NCBI RefSeq assembly: GCF_004331955.1
Contig: NZ_CP036532.1
Span: 558,001 to 622,000 of the forward strand
Direction of reading: 5' to 3'
Origin: Roseitalea porphyridii
GTDB lineage: Bacteria > Pseudomonadota > Alphaproteobacteria > Rhizobiales > Rhizobiaceae
DNA length: 64,000 nucleotides
Made by a program: the position numbers and the translations under genes. The notes below the pieces were generated by a model. That model was given only the letters and a program-made list of their open reading frames with translations. It did not search any database and was not told where the DNA came from. Numbering within the stretch: the stretch's first letter is position 1; every line of letters starts with the position of its first letter. Of the stretch, positions 51,738 to 61,495 are shown piece after piece.

Positions 51738-54199
51738 TCGACGCCGCTTCAACCGGCCTGCCCGTCGCCGAGGTGCTCGGCGCGCTGACCGGCGCGCTCG
51801 AAGGGGGCCCGAACGCGGTGCTGGTCGCGCCGCCCGGCGCCGGCAAGACGACGCTCGTCCCGCTGGTGCTGCTTGATGCACCCTGGGTCGAGGGCCGGCG
51901 GATCGTCATGCTCGAACCGCGCCGGCTCGCCGCACGCGCCGCCGCCCGGCGCATGGCCGCCATGCTCGGCGAGACCGTCGGCGAGACGGTCGGCTACCGG
52001 ATGCGGCTCGACAGCAGGGTCGGCCCGGCCACGCGCATCGAAGTGGTCACCGAGGGCGTGTTCGCGCGCATGATCCTCGTCGATCCCGAACTGACCGGCA
52101 TCGCCGCGGTGATCTTCGACGAGTTCCACGAACGCTCGCTCGATGCCGACTTTTCGCTGGCGCTGGCGCTCGACGTGCAGTCTGCGCTGCGCGACGATCT
52201 GCGGCTTGTGGTCATGTCGGCAACGCTCGACGGCGGCCGCGTCGCCGCGCTGATGGACAAGGCGCCGCTCGTCGAAAGCGCCGGCCGGTCCCATCCCGTC
52301 GACATCCGTCATGCCCCGCGCCGGCCCGACCAGCGGATCGAGGATGCCGTGGCCGAGGCGATCCGCGCCGCGCTGCGCGACGAACAGGGCAGCATCCTCG
52401 CCTTCCTGCCCGGACAGGCCGAAATCCGCCGTACCGCCGAGCGGCTCGAGGGCGCGCTGCCGGCCAGCGCCTATCTGGCGCCGCTGTTCGGCGCCATGGA
52501 CATAAGGGACCAGGATGCGGCGATCCTGCCGCCCGAGCCCGGCCGCCGGAAGATCGTGCTGGCGACCGCGATCGCCGAAAGCTCGGTCACCATCGACGGG
52601 GTGCGCGTGGTCGTCGATTCCGGCCTTGCGCGCCAGCCCGCCTTCGAACCCGGCATGGCGATCACCCGGCTTCAGACGGTCCGGGTCAGCCGCGCCTCGG
52701 CCGATCAGCGCGCCGGCCGCGCCGGGCGCACGCAGCCGGGCGTCGCGATCCGCCTGTGGCACGAGGGGCAGACTGCAGCGCTCGAACCGTTCGATCCGCC
52801 CGAGATCGCCCGCACGGACCTGTCACGCCTTCTGCTCGATTGCCTGGCATGGGGCGTTTCCGACCCGCGCACGCTGCGCTTTCTCGACGCGCCGCCCGAG
52901 CCGGCGCTGAACGAGGCGCGCGCGGGGCTCGCCGCGCTCGGCGCCATCGACGGGCAGGGCGGCCGTCTCACCGCAAAGGGCGAGCGCCTGCGCGCCATTC
53001 CATTGCCGGTGCCGCTTGCCGCCATGGTCGCCGAAGCGGGCACGGTCGCCGATGCCGAACGCCGCGCCCGGCTCGCCGTGCTGATCACCGAGCGCGGTCT
53101 TGGCGGGACATCGACCGATCTCGATCGACGCCTTGCGGCATTTGACGCCGACCGGTCGCCGCGCGGCAGGCAAAGCCGCCAACTGGCCGAGCGGATCGCC
53201 GGACAGCTCGACCTGCCGGGCGGCAAGACCGAGGACAACGCGACGGCCGGCAACATGCTGCTCGATGCCTTTCCGGACCGCGTGGCGCGGGCGCGGCCGG
53301 GTCGGCCGGGCCATTTTGTCATGGCCGGCGGGCGCGGCGTCGTCGCCGACGAGGCCGATCCGCTGGCGGGCGCGCCCTTCATCGTCGCCGCCGATGTGTC
53401 CGGCGCGGCCGCGGGCGCACGCCTTCTGGCCGGCGCGGCGATCGCCGAAGCCCAGATCGAGGATCGTCTCGGCGACCGGATCGAAACGCGAACCGAGATG
53501 CGCTTCGACGCGCGCACCGGTCGTCTCGCCGCGCGCCGGGTGCGGACCCTTGGGGCGATCACCCTGTCTTCGGCGCCGCGCCCGGTCGAACCCGGCCCGG
53601 AAGCGGAAGCGGCCCTGCTCGAAGGCGTGCGCGGGCATGGCCTCGGCAGCCTTCCATGGGACAAGGCGACCGAGAGCCTGCGTGCGCGGCTTTCCTTCCT
53701 GCATGCGCGGCTCGGCGATCCGTGGCCCGATGTCGGCGACGAAGCGTTGATGCAAGCGCTCGATGCGTGGCTCGCTCCGTTTCTGCCCGGTCGCACCGGA
53801 CTGGACGATGTGCCGCTGCGCGACGCGCTGATGCTGCGCGCCGGACCCGAGCGGCAAGCCGAACTGGACCGGCTGGCGCCGTCGCACCTGACCGTGCCCA
53901 CGGGGTCGCGCCTTGCGCTGACCTATCCACCGGGCGGCGCGGCGCCCGAACTGGCCGTGCGCGTGCAGGAACTGTTCGGCCTGACCGAGCATCCTGCCGT
54001 GCTCGGCGGCGCTGTGCCGGTCCTGATAGAGCTGCTCTCGCCGGCGCACCGGCCGATCCAGCGCACCGCCGACCTGCCCGCCTTCTGGGCCGGATCGTGG
54101 TCCGAGGTGCGGGCCGAGATGCGCGGCCGCTATCCCAAGCATGTCTGGCCCGACGATCCCGCCAGCGCCGCGCCGACGCGTCGCGCCAAGCCGCGATGA
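51734..54199 (+). CDS. hrpB: ATP-dependent helicase HrpB
   Basis: An 821-residue DEAH-type helicase. Motifs visible are APPGAGKTTLVPL (Walker A), IFDEFHERSLDADF (DEFH box), MSATLDGG, IVLATAIAESSVTI and QRAGRAGRTQPGVAIRLW. The HrpB C-terminal domain follows. Family members act on RNA or in assembly of surface structures, but the bacterial role is not settled. It starts inside the preceding ABC gene (ATGA) and is followed by the RegB kinase 53 bases later. Confidence 0.95.
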   Translation: MIDAASTGLPVAEVLGALTGALEGGPNAVLVAPPGAGKTTLVPLVLLDAPWVEGRRIVMLEPRRLAARAAARRMAAMLGETVGETVGYRMRLDSRVGPATRIEVVTEGVFARMILVDPELTGIAAVIFDEFHERSLDADFSLALALDVQSALRDDLRLVVMSATLDGGRVAALMDKAPLVESAGRSHPVDIRHAPRRPDQRIEDAVAEAIRAALRDEQGSILAFLPGQAEIRRTAERLEGALPASAYLAPLFGAMDIRDQDAAILPPEPGRRKIVLATAIAESSVTIDGVRVVVDSGLARQPAFEPGMAITRLQTVRVSRASADQRAGRAGRTQPGVAIRLWHEGQTAALEPFDPPEIARTDLSRLLLDCLAWGVSDPRTLRFLDAPPEPALNEARAGLAALGAIDGQGGRLTAKGERLRAIPLPVPLAAMVAEAGTVADAERRARLAVLITERGLGGTSTDLDRRLAAFDADRSPRGRQSRQLAERIAGQLDLPGGKTEDNATAGNMLLDAFPDRVARARPGRPGHFVMAGGRGVVADEADPLAGAPFIVAADVSGAAAGARLLAGAAIAEAQIEDRLGDRIETRTEMRFDARTGRLAARRVRTLGAITLSSAPRPVEPGPEAEAALLEGVRGHGLGSLPWDKATESLRARLSFLHARLGDPWPDVGDEALMQALDAWLAPFLPGRTGLDDVPLRDALMLRAGPERQAELDRLAPSHLTVPTGSRLALTYPPGGAAPELAVRVQELFGLTEHPAVLGGAVPVLIELLSPAHRPIQRTADLPAFWAGSWSEVRAEMRGRYPKHVWPDDPASAAPTRRAKPR

Positions 54200-54252
54200 T
54201 TTGAACGATTCCAATCTGGCGAACGGACCCTCGCAGGTCCATATAAGCGGGC

Positions 54253-55578
54253 ATGGATCAGCAGGTCACACGACCGACGGTCGGCGTCGGCGAGCGCTTC
54301 GCGCGCCGTCGCCTGCGCATGTCGACATTGACGAACACGCGCTGGATTGCCGTGTTCGGCCAGAGCGTCGCCGTCGCGGTCGTCTCCGGCTGGCTGGGCT
54401 TTGCCTTCCCGATCGTCGCCTGTTTCGTGCTGATCGCCGCCTCGGCCCTGCTCAACCTGATCCTGACCTGGAATTTTCCGGCCAACCGCCGGCTCGATCC
54501 GCTCGCGGTGTTCGCCGTGCTCGCTTTCGACATCGCCCAGCTCGCCGCGTTGCTGTTCCTGACCGGCGGTCTCGAGAACCCGTTCTCGGTCCTTCTGATC
54601 GTGCCGGTGATCATTTCGGCCGCAACGCTCCCCGCGCTCTACACCGCCGCGCTCGGCGTCGTGGTCGTCGTGGCCGCGACCGTTCTCGTCTTCACCCATC
54701 TGCCGCTGCCCTGGCACCCGGATATCCCGTTCGACATCCCGTTCGTGTTCGTTGCAGGCATGTGGGCGGCGGTCCTGTCATCGGTGGCGTTCACCGCCTT
54801 TTACGTGCACCGCGTCGCCGACGAGGCGCGCAGCCTCGCCGATGCGCTCGCGGCGACCGAACTGGTGCTGCAGCGCGAACAGCACCTGTCGGCGCTCGAC
54901 GGGCTTGCCGCCGCTGCCGCCCATGAATTGGGCACTCCGCTCGCCACGATCTCGCTGGTCTCAAAGGAGATGGATCGCGCCACCACCGAGGCCGATCCCC
55001 TCAAGGAAGACGTGCGGCTGCTGCGGGCCCAGGCCGACCGGTGCCGGGAGATCCTGTCGCGCCTGTCAACGCTCAACACCAGCAGCGAGGAGATGATCTC
55101 GCGCATGTCGCTGCGGGAGATGGTCGAGGAGGTGGCCGACCCGCATCGCGCGTTCGGCGTGGAGATCACGACACGCCACAGCGATGACGGTTCGCCCGAA
55201 CCGGTGCTGCGCCGCAACGACGGCATCATGCACGGGCTCGGCAACCTGGTCGAGAACGCCGTCGACTTCGCGCGCGAGCAGGTGACGATCGATCTGGACT
55301 GGTCGAGCGAGCATGTGCGCATCGCCATCGTCGATGACGGCCCGGGCTTTCCGACCGATCAGCTCGAAAAGCTCGGCGAGCCGGACCTTGGCGCGTCCCG
55401 CTCGATCATACGCAGCCGCAAGGGCGGGCCGGGCCTGGGTCTGGGGATATTCATCGCCAAGACGCTGCTCGAGCGCAGCGGCGCGACCCTGCATTTCCGA
55501 AACGCCGGACGGCCCGATGCCGGCGCGGCCATCACCGTGCGCTGGCCGCGCTCATCCATCGAGGCCAAAGCGGCGTAG
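54253..55578 (+). CDS. regB: RegB/ActS/PrrB redox-sensing histidine kinase
   Basis: A 441-residue membrane kinase with six helices in residues 25-185. It has the quinone-region motif GGLENPFSVLL at 105-115. The phosphorylated His224 lies in AAAHELGTPLATI and the redox-active Cys264 in AQADRCREIL; both match the numbering of the Rhodobacter enzyme (His225, Cys265) almost exactly. The ATPase part has NLVENAVDFA, DDGPGFP and GGPGLGLGIFIAKTLL. It reports the oxidation state of the quinone pool and phosphorylates the regulator 23 bases downstream, controlling respiratory and redox genes. Confidence 0.95.
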   Translation: MDQQVTRPTVGVGERFARRRLRMSTLTNTRWIAVFGQSVAVAVVSGWLGFAFPIVACFVLIAASALLNLILTWNFPANRRLDPLAVFAVLAFDIAQLAALLFLTGGLENPFSVLLIVPVIISAATLPALYTAALGVVVVVAATVLVFTHLPLPWHPDIPFDIPFVFVAGMWAAVLSSVAFTAFYVHRVADEARSLADALAATELVLQREQHLSALDGLAAAAAHELGTPLATISLVSKEMDRATTEADPLKEDVRLLRAQADRCREILSRLSTLNTSSEEMISRMSLREMVEEVADPHRAFGVEITTRHSDDGSPEPVLRRNDGIMHGLGNLVENAVDFAREQVTIDLDWSSEHVRIAIVDDGPGFPTDQLEKLGEPDLGASRSIIRSRKGGPGLGLGIFIAKTLLERSGATLHFRNAGRPDAGAAITVRWPRSSIEAKAA

Positions 55579-55601
55579 AACTGGCAAAGAAAGGTGTGAC
55601 A

Positions 55602-56174
55602 ATGGCACTTCAGGAAACTCTCGCCGATCCGGTGGCCGTCGAGCCCGGGCCGGACGCAACGCTTCTTCTGGTCGATGACGACGTGCCGTTCCTGCGGCGT
55701 CTCGGCCGGGCCATGGAAACCCGCGGGTTCACCGTCGAAATGGCCGAATCGGTCGCCGACGGGCTCGCCAAGGTCGATGCCGAACCGCCGGCCTACGCGG
55801 TGGTCGACATGCGGCTCGACGACGGCAACGGGCTCGAGGTCATCAAGGCGCTGCACGCGCGGCGCCCGGACGCCCGCGCGATCGTTCTGACCGGCTACGG
55901 CAACATCGCCACCGCCGTGAACGCGGTGAAGCTGGGCGCGATCGACTATCTGGCCAAGCCGGCCGATGCCGACGACGTCTACAACGCGCTGACCGTGTCG
56001 CCCGACCAGACGCCGCCGCCGCCGGAAAACCCGATGTCGGCCGATCGCGTGCGCTGGGAACACATTCAGCGCGTCTACGAGATGTGCGACCGCAACGTCT
56101 CCGAGACGGCGCGCCGGCTGAACATGCACCGGCGCACGCTGCAGCGCATCCTCGCCAAGCGCGCCCCGCGCTGA
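55602..56174 (+). CDS. regA: RegA/ActR/PrrA response regulator
   Basis: A 190-residue regulator. The receiver domain has the acidic pocket LLLVDDDVPFL, phospho-acceptor Asp69 in VVDMRLDDGNG and the conserved Lys in DYLAKPAD; a proline linker (TPPPPENP) and a Fis-type helix-turn-helix (VSETARRLNMHRRTLQRIL) follow. ATG 55602 is preferred, with AAGAAAGG before it; a GTG two codons earlier is also in frame. It is the partner of the kinase and probably acts on oxidases, nitrogen and redox genes; the oxidase cluster in this window is a candidate target. Confidence 0.95.
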   Translation: MALQETLADPVAVEPGPDATLLLVDDDVPFLRRLGRAMETRGFTVEMAESVADGLAKVDAEPPAYAVVDMRLDDGNGLEVIKALHARRPDARAIVLTGYGNIATAVNAVKLGAIDYLAKPADADDVYNALTVSPDQTPPPPENPMSADRVRWEHIQRVYEMCDRNVSETARRLNMHRRTLQRILAKRAPR

Positions 56175-56190
56175 CGCGCTTCGGCAGTGG

Positions 56191-56661
56191 TCAGGACGAC
56201 GCCCATTCGGCGACGAGCAGCCGCTCGGCGGCAAAACGCGCGAATCTGAGCGTCATCGCCTTGCGCCGCGCCGGCGCCAGCCTGTGCTCGGGCGGTTCGA
56301 CCAGACAAGCCGCGCCATGCGCGTCGGCGCGGATGAAGCCGCAATCAGCCGGAAACAGCGCCTGCGGCACGTCGGGCAGCGTGGCGAAACACAGCCGGTC
56401 GCAGAACCCGCGATAGTCGGGCCATTTGCGATCGGCGAGCATGTCCTCGGGCGAGGACTTGATCTCGACGATCATGATCGTCCCGTCGCCGCCCAGCGCC
56501 ACCAGATCGGCCCGGCGGCCGTTGGCGAGCGTCATCTCGGGCACGTGCGAAAAGCCCATCTCCGTGAGCATGATCTGAACGCCCCGGCGCACGGCGAGCG
56601 CGCGGTCGGACTGGCGGCCGTCGACGAGCGGATGCGCCGTTGCGGCTGAAACGAGCGGCAT
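56191..56661 (-). CDS. mmcB: MmcB family DNA repair protein
   Basis: A 156-residue member of the MmcB family, first linked to DNA-damage repair in Caulobacter. It looks like a small nuclease-type fold: HVPEMTLANGRRADLVALGGDG, with IVEIKSSPEDMLADRKWPDY carrying the E-x-K. A GGGAGG site fixes the ATG at 56661. It converges on regA with 16 bases between stops, an arrangement common in Hyphomicrobiales. Confidence 0.88.
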   Translation of the reverse strand: MPLVSAATAHPLVDGRQSDRALAVRRGVQIMLTEMGFSHVPEMTLANGRRADLVALGGDGTIMIVEIKSSPEDMLADRKWPDYRGFCDRLCFATLPDVPQALFPADCGFIRADAHGAACLVEPPEHRLAPARRKAMTLRFARFAAERLLVAEWASS

Positions 56662-56835
56662 GGCACCTCCCGGACGCAGGGGAAACTGTGGTTCCTTTGT
56701 GACAGTGTGTGCCAAAGCGCACAGCCACACAAGAACCGGCCCCCTAATCCTTGCGGGTATCGGGGTCCTTCATGTAACGTGGTCTTAACCATGTTTGGGG
56801 CCAATGGGCATGGATTTTTTCGGTTGAGGGGTATC

Positions 56836-57462
56836 ATGCAACGACGCGCATTCCTTGGCGGCATCGCCGCGATCGCCGCCACCGGGCTTGCCGGCTGCTC
56901 GGCGACCACGAATTCGAGCTACTTCGCCAGCGCCTATGCCGGCATGTCGGACGGGGAATACACCCTGCCGAAGATCCCGGTTTCCAAGGTGCCGGCCGAG
57001 TTCCGCCGCCAGGTCGTCGACTACGACACGCCGCACAGGCCGGGCACGATCATCGTCGATACGCCGAACCGGCACCTCTATCTGGTCCAGGAAGACGGCA
57101 AGGCGCTGCGCTATGGCATCGGCGTCGGCCGTGACGGGTTCCGCTGGTCGGGCACCGCGCGCGTCGGCTGGAAGCGCAAATGGCCGACTTGGACGCCGCC
57201 CGAGCCGATGATCCGCCGCCAGCCGGAACTGGCCAAGTATCGTGGCGGCATGGAGCCGGGCCTGCACAATCCGCTCGGCGCCCGCGCGCTCTATCTGATG
57301 CGCGGCGGCCGCGACACCGGCTACCGCCTGCACGGCACGCCGCAATGGCAGTCGATCGGCAAGGCCGTCTCGTCCGGCTGCATCCGCCTGATGAACCAGG
57401 ATGTGGTCGATCTCTACAACCGCGTGGAGCCGGGCGCCAAGGTCGTCGTCCTGCAGGGCTGA
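56836..57462 (+). CDS. Exported L,D-transpeptidase (YkuD domain)
   Basis: A 208-residue protein with a twin-arginine-like N-terminus (MQRRAFLGG) and a lipobox-like LAGC near residue 21, so a lipid anchor or Tat export is likely. The YkuD catalytic signature is HGTPQWQSIGKAVSSGCIRL, with the nucleophilic Cys near residue 183. Such enzymes make 3-3 peptidoglycan crosslinks or attach proteins to peptidoglycan. The start is the ATG at 56836. A strong terminator follows. Confidence 0.9.
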   Translation: MQRRAFLGGIAAIAATGLAGCSATTNSSYFASAYAGMSDGEYTLPKIPVSKVPAEFRRQVVDYDTPHRPGTIIVDTPNRHLYLVQEDGKALRYGIGVGRDGFRWSGTARVGWKRKWPTWTPPEPMIRRQPELAKYRGGMEPGLHNPLGARALYLMRGGRDTGYRLHGTPQWQSIGKAVSSGCIRLMNQDVVDLYNRVEPGAKVVVLQG

Positions 57463-57490
57463 CCGGCCAAAGAATTCGCTGGAAAGACGA

Positions 57491-57521
57491 AAAAAAGCCG
57501 GGCGCTTTGCCCGGCTTTTTT
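57491..57521. terminator. Bidirectional rho-independent terminator
   Basis: GCCGGGC and GCCCGGC pair around GCTTT, flanked by seven A on the left and six T on the right. It can end both the L,D-transpeptidase transcript and the converging nfu transcript. Confidence 0.95.
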
Positions 57522-57555
57522 CGTTTCGGTGGATGGTTGCGCGATCGGGCGCCGG

Positions 57556-58125
57556 TCAGACGGCCTCGACCTGCTCGACCTCGGGAATGAAGTGGCGCAA
57601 CAGGTTCTGGATGCCGTGCTTGAGCGTCGCCGTCGAGGACGGGCAGCCGGCGCAGGCGCCCTTCATGTGCAGGAAGACAACGCCGTCACGGTAGCCCTGG
57701 AAGGTGATGTCGCCGCCATCCTGCGCGACGGCGGGCCGCACGCGGGTCTCGATCAGTTCTTTGATCGTCGCCACGATGCTCTCGTCGCCCGCGTCGAAGA
57801 ATTCCTCGTCGGCAGCCGGGGCCGCGCCATCCTGCTGCTCGGCCATCACCGGCGCGCCGGCCATGAAATGCTCCATGATCGCGGCCAGAACCGCCGGCTT
57901 CATGTGCGGCCATTCCAGCGCATCGTCCTTGGTCACGGTGACGAAGTCGTAGCCGAAAAACACGCCTTTGACGCCGTGGACCTCGAACAGGCGCGCGGCG
58001 AGCGGCGATTTTGCTGCCGCTTCCTGCGGCTCGCGGAAGTCGGCGGTGCCCATATCCATGACCACCTGGCCGGGCAGGAATTTCAGCGTCGCGGGATTGG
58101 GCGTCGTTTCGGTCTGGATGAACAT
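57556..58125 (-). CDS. NfuA/NFU1-type iron-sulfur cluster scaffold
   Basis: Start set at the ATG at 58125 (MFIQTETTPNPATLKF), giving 189 residues. The N-terminal Nfu_N domain covers about 1-90 and the C-terminal NifU domain 110-185, with the cluster-binding CAGCPSS near residue 163. The architecture is that of eukaryotic NFU1 and alphaproteobacterial homologues, which hold and pass on [4Fe-4S] clusters. It has a shared terminator with the L,D-transpeptidase. Confidence 0.93.
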   Translation of the reverse strand: MFIQTETTPNPATLKFLPGQVVMDMGTADFREPQEAAAKSPLAARLFEVHGVKGVFFGYDFVTVTKDDALEWPHMKPAVLAAIMEHFMAGAPVMAEQQDGAAPAADEEFFDAGDESIVATIKELIETRVRPAVAQDGGDITFQGYRDGVVFLHMKGACAGCPSSTATLKHGIQNLLRHFIPEVEQVEAV

Positions 58126-58235
58126 GGCTTGCCTCGGATTGGAATGATTCCAAAATAGGATCAAAACACCGCCCCATCAAGCATGGGGGCGAACACAAAT
58201 CGTCGCGCGTCTGTCACCGGCCCCGGCGGGCCGGG

Positions 58236-58727
58236 TCATGAGAGGCTCTCGATATCCTCGTCGGTCAGGTTGGCGGGAACCACGGTGACGGGGATCGGAA
58301 ACGCCGCTTCGCGCCCGGCGATCGACGAAACCAGCGGTCCGGGGCCTTCCTTGGCGGCGCTGGCGGCGAGAACGAGGATGGCGATGTCCTGGTCCTCCTC
58401 GATCAGCGCATGGATCTGCTCGGCTCCGTTGCCCTCGCGGATGACCGTCTCCGCTTCCACGCTACATTTCTCGCGGGCGAGCGTCGCATATTTCGAGATC
58501 ACCTGTTCGGCGCGCTCGAGCGCCTCCTCGCGCATGACCTGCTCGACGCCGAGCCAGTGCTGGAAGTCGCCCGGCGCGATCACGAACAAAAGGATCAGCC
58601 CGCCATGGGTGTTGGCCGCCCGCCGCGCGGCATAAAGAACCGCGCGCTCGCATTCCGGCGTCTCGTCGATGATCGCCAGGAACTTGCGGCGATGTCCGGC
58701 TTCGCCGGAAAGTCGTCTTGTGACCAT
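58236..58727 (-). CDS. Universal stress protein (UspA family)
   Basis: A 163-residue protein with the UspA fold: FLAIIDETPECERAVLYAARRA at the start and LVLAASAAKEGPGPLVSSI near the end. The usual G-x2-G-x9-G(S/T) ATP motif is incomplete, so ATP binding is uncertain. ATG 58727 is preferred to a TTG two codons upstream. It lies between nfu and trpS, as in many Hyphomicrobiales. Confidence 0.85.
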   Translation of the reverse strand: MVTRRLSGEAGHRRKFLAIIDETPECERAVLYAARRAANTHGGLILLFVIAPGDFQHWLGVEQVMREEALERAEQVISKYATLAREKCSVEAETVIREGNGAEQIHALIEEDQDIAILVLAASAAKEGPGPLVSSIAGREAAFPIPVTVVPANLTDEDIESLS

Positions 58728-58781
58728 GGGCAATGTTTGGCACGGGGCGCTGGCGCCCGCAAGATATCCGCTCGGACCGGT

Positions 58782-59849
58782 TCAGGCGCTCAGACCGACG
58801 ATCCGTTTGACGTCGTCCATCACCGGTCCGGCGATGGCCGTCGCCTTGTCGGCGCCCCCGGCGAGAACCCCGTCGATATAGGCCGGATCGGCGAGCAGAC
58901 GGCGCATCTCGCCGGCCACCGGGTCGAGCGCCTCGACGGCGAGATCGGACAGGGCCGGCTTGAACTCCGAGAACGCCCGGCCGCCGAACTCGGACAGCAC
59001 ATCCTGCCGTGTCCGGCCCGAAAGGGCGGCGAAGATGCCGACGAGGTTGGCCGCCTCGGGTCGGCCCTCGAGCCCGTCCATCTCCGACGGCAGCGGCTCG
59101 GGATCGGTCTTGGCCTTGCGGATCTTCCTGGCGATGTCGTCGGCCGTGTCGGTCAGGTTGATGCGCGACATGTCCGAGGGGTCGGATTTCGACATTTTCT
59201 TGGTGCCGTCGCGCAGGCTCATGATGCGCGTCGCCGGCCCCTCGATCACCGGCTCGGTGAGCGGGAAATATCCGTGCACGCGCTCGCGCCCGACCTCCAT
59301 CGGAACGCCAAGACCGAGCTCGGCGATGCGGTCGGAAAAGTCGTTGTTGAACTTCTGCGCTATGTCGCGGGTCAGTTCCAGATGCTGCTTCTGGTCCTCG
59401 CCCACCGGCACGTGCGTGGCGCGGTAGACGAGGATGTCGGCGGCCATCAGCGCGGGATAGACGAACAGGCCCGCCGAGGCGTTCTCGCGGTCCTTGCCGG
59501 CCTTTTCCTTGAACTGCGTCATCCGGTTCAGCCAGCCCATGCGGGCAACGCAGTTGAACACCCAGGCCAGTTCGGCATGCTGGTGCACGCGCGACTGGTT
59601 GAACACGATATGGCGCGTCGGATCGATGCCCGAGGCCAGGAACGCGGCGGTCACCGAGCGGGTCGCATCGACCAGCGCCTTCGGGTCCTGCGGAAGGGTG
59701 ATCGCGTGCATGTCGACAACGCAGTAGACGCAGTCGTAGCGCTCCTGCATGGCGACGAAGTTCTTGATCGCGCCAAGGTAGTTGCCGAGCGTCAGATTGC
59801 CCGTCGGCTGGACGCCTGAGAAGACGCGTTCGGAAAAGGTGTCGGTCAT
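58782..59849 (-). CDS. trpS: Tryptophanyl-tRNA synthetase
   Basis: A 355-residue class I synthetase that charges tRNA-Trp. The HIGH-type motif appears as [13 protein letters not shown] at residues 16-28, and the KMSKS loop as [12 protein letters not shown] near residue 215. The start at 59849 is followed by the normal N-terminus ([15 protein letters not shown]). Confidence 0.97.
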   Translation of the reverse strand: MTDTFSERVFSGVQPTGNLTLGNYLGAIKNFVAMQERYDCVYCVVDMHAITLPQDPKALVDATRSVTAAFLASGIDPTRHIVFNQSRVHQHAELAWVFNCVARMGWLNRMTQFKEKAGKDRENASAGLFVYPALMAADILVYRATHVPVGEDQKQHLELTRDIAQKFNNDFSDRIAELGLGVPMEVGRERVHGYFPLTEPVIEGPATRIMSLRDGTKKMSKSDPSDMSRINLTDTADDIARKIRKAKTDPEPLPSEMDGLEGRPEAANLVGIFAALSGRTRQDVLSEFGGRAFSEFKPALSDLAVEALDPVAGEMRRLLADPAYIDGVLAGGADKATAIAGPVMDDVKRIVGLSA

Positions 59850-59926
59850 CGGATGGTCCGGTGGGAATGGCCGCTGAAGGCGTCGGCCTTATGCAATGGC
59901 CCGGGCAGGCACGCAAGTGGTGCGGG

Positions 59927-61492
59927 TCAGGCGCGGCCCCTGACCAGCATCGTGCGCAACATGCCGAGCCGCGCAGCGCCGGTCACGTGCGCGAAACCGA
60001 AGAAGCTGACGACGCCGGCGCCCACGACCACGAGCAGCGCGGCGGCGCGGACCGGCAGCGCGATACCGCTTTCGAGCTGGCCCGAGAGCCCTTGCGCGGC
60101 GCCCCACACGCAAAGGCCCATCAGCGCCGCGCTGAGCCCCATCAGCGCCAGCAGCCGTGCCATCGCCGCGTCGATCGTCCACAGGCCGCGCCGGTTCAGG
60201 AGCCAGTAGAGCAGCAGCGCATTGACCCAGCCGGCAAGGCTGGTGGCGATGGCGATGCCGACATGGCCGAAGAACGGGAACAGGGCGAGGCTGGCCGCGA
60301 CGTTCACCGCGACCGCGGCGGCGCCCACCTTCATCGGCGTCACCGTGTCCTCGCGCGCGAAGAAGCCCGGCGAGAACACCTTGACCAGCACGAAGGCGGG
60401 CAGGCCGAAGGCGAAGGCCCGCAGCGCCGCCGCCGTGCCGCGCGCGCTCTCGGCATCGAAGGCCAGCCGTTCGAACAGCACCGAAACCAGTTCGAGCGGG
60501 ATGACGGCGAGCGCCACGGCGGCGGGCAGCGTCAGCATCATCGAAAATTGCAGCGCCTTGGCTTCGACGGCTTTTGCGCGCTCCATGTCGCCGGCCTTCA
60601 GGCGTCGCGACAGTTCGGGCAGCAGCACGACGCCGATCGCGATGCCGACCACGCCGAGCGGGAGCTGATAGAGCCGGTCGGCGAGGTAGAGCATGGTCAC
60701 CGCGCCGGCCTGCATGGAGGCGATGATCGTGCCGACGACGATGTTGATCTGGATGATGCCGCCGGCGATCACACCGGGAATGCCGAGCGTGACCAGCCGC
60801 TTCATCCGCGCGTTCCAGCGCGGCCGCACGAGCGTCAGCGGAAAACCCGCGCGCCGCAGCGCGATCACCACCATGGCAAGCTGCGCCACCCCGCCGACGA
60901 CGACGCCGACCGACAGCCACAGCCCGGCCGCGCGCGTGCCGGCGAGCCCGGAGGCGACGATCCATGCCAGCACGGCGACGAGCACCACGTTCAGCAGCAC
61001 CGGCGCGAAGGCGGCGGCCGCGAACCGGCCAAGCCCGTTCAGAACGCCCGAGACCAGCGCCATCAGCGAAACGAGCACCAGGTAGGGAAAGGTGATCCGC
61101 GTCAGTTCGACCGCCAGGTCGAACTTGTCGCGATCCTCGGCGAAACCGGGCGCCAGGCCGTACATCAGGACCGGCATGGTGACGATCGCGATGACGGTCA
61201 GGATCGCCAGGATGAACAGAAGCCCGGCCATCGCCTCCTGGGCGAAGCGCCGCGCCGCATCGTCGCCCTCGCCCTCGAGCCGTCGCGAGAACAGCGGAAT
61301 GAAGGCCGAGTTGAACGCCCCCTCGGCGAACACACGGCGAAAAAGGTTCGGAAAGCGGAACGCGACCACGAACGCGTCGGCGACCGGGCCGGTGCCGAGC
61401 GCCGCCGCAAGGAAGATGTCGCGCACGAAGCCCAGCACGCGGCTGACCAGCGTCGCGCCGCCGACGGTGGCGAAGTTTCGGGCGAGGCTCAT
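59927..61492 (-). CDS. murJ: MurJ/MviN lipid II flippase
   Basis: A 521-residue membrane protein with about 14 helices, of the MOP superfamily. The start (ARNFATVGGATLVSRVLGFVRD) and the FVVAFRFPNLFRRVFAEGAFN block are diagnostic for MurJ, which moves lipid II across the inner membrane for peptidoglycan synthesis. It begins four bases after glnD and lies 77 bases upstream of trpS; glnD-murJ-trpS is a conserved order in this group. Confidence 0.95.
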   Translation of the reverse strand: MSLARNFATVGGATLVSRVLGFVRDIFLAAALGTGPVADAFVVAFRFPNLFRRVFAEGAFNSAFIPLFSRRLEGEGDDAARRFAQEAMAGLLFILAILTVIAIVTMPVLMYGLAPGFAEDRDKFDLAVELTRITFPYLVLVSLMALVSGVLNGLGRFAAAAFAPVLLNVVLVAVLAWIVASGLAGTRAAGLWLSVGVVVGGVAQLAMVVIALRRAGFPLTLVRPRWNARMKRLVTLGIPGVIAGGIIQINIVVGTIIASMQAGAVTMLYLADRLYQLPLGVVGIAIGVVLLPELSRRLKAGDMERAKAVEAKALQFSMMLTLPAAVALAVIPLELVSVLFERLAFDAESARGTAAALRAFAFGLPAFVLVKVFSPGFFAREDTVTPMKVGAAAVAVNVAASLALFPFFGHVGIAIATSLAGWVNALLLYWLLNRRGLWTIDAAMARLLALMGLSAALMGLCVWGAAQGLSGQLESGIALPVRAAALLVVVGAGVVSFFGFAHVTGAARLGMLRTMLVRGRA

Positions 61493-61495
61493 CGT

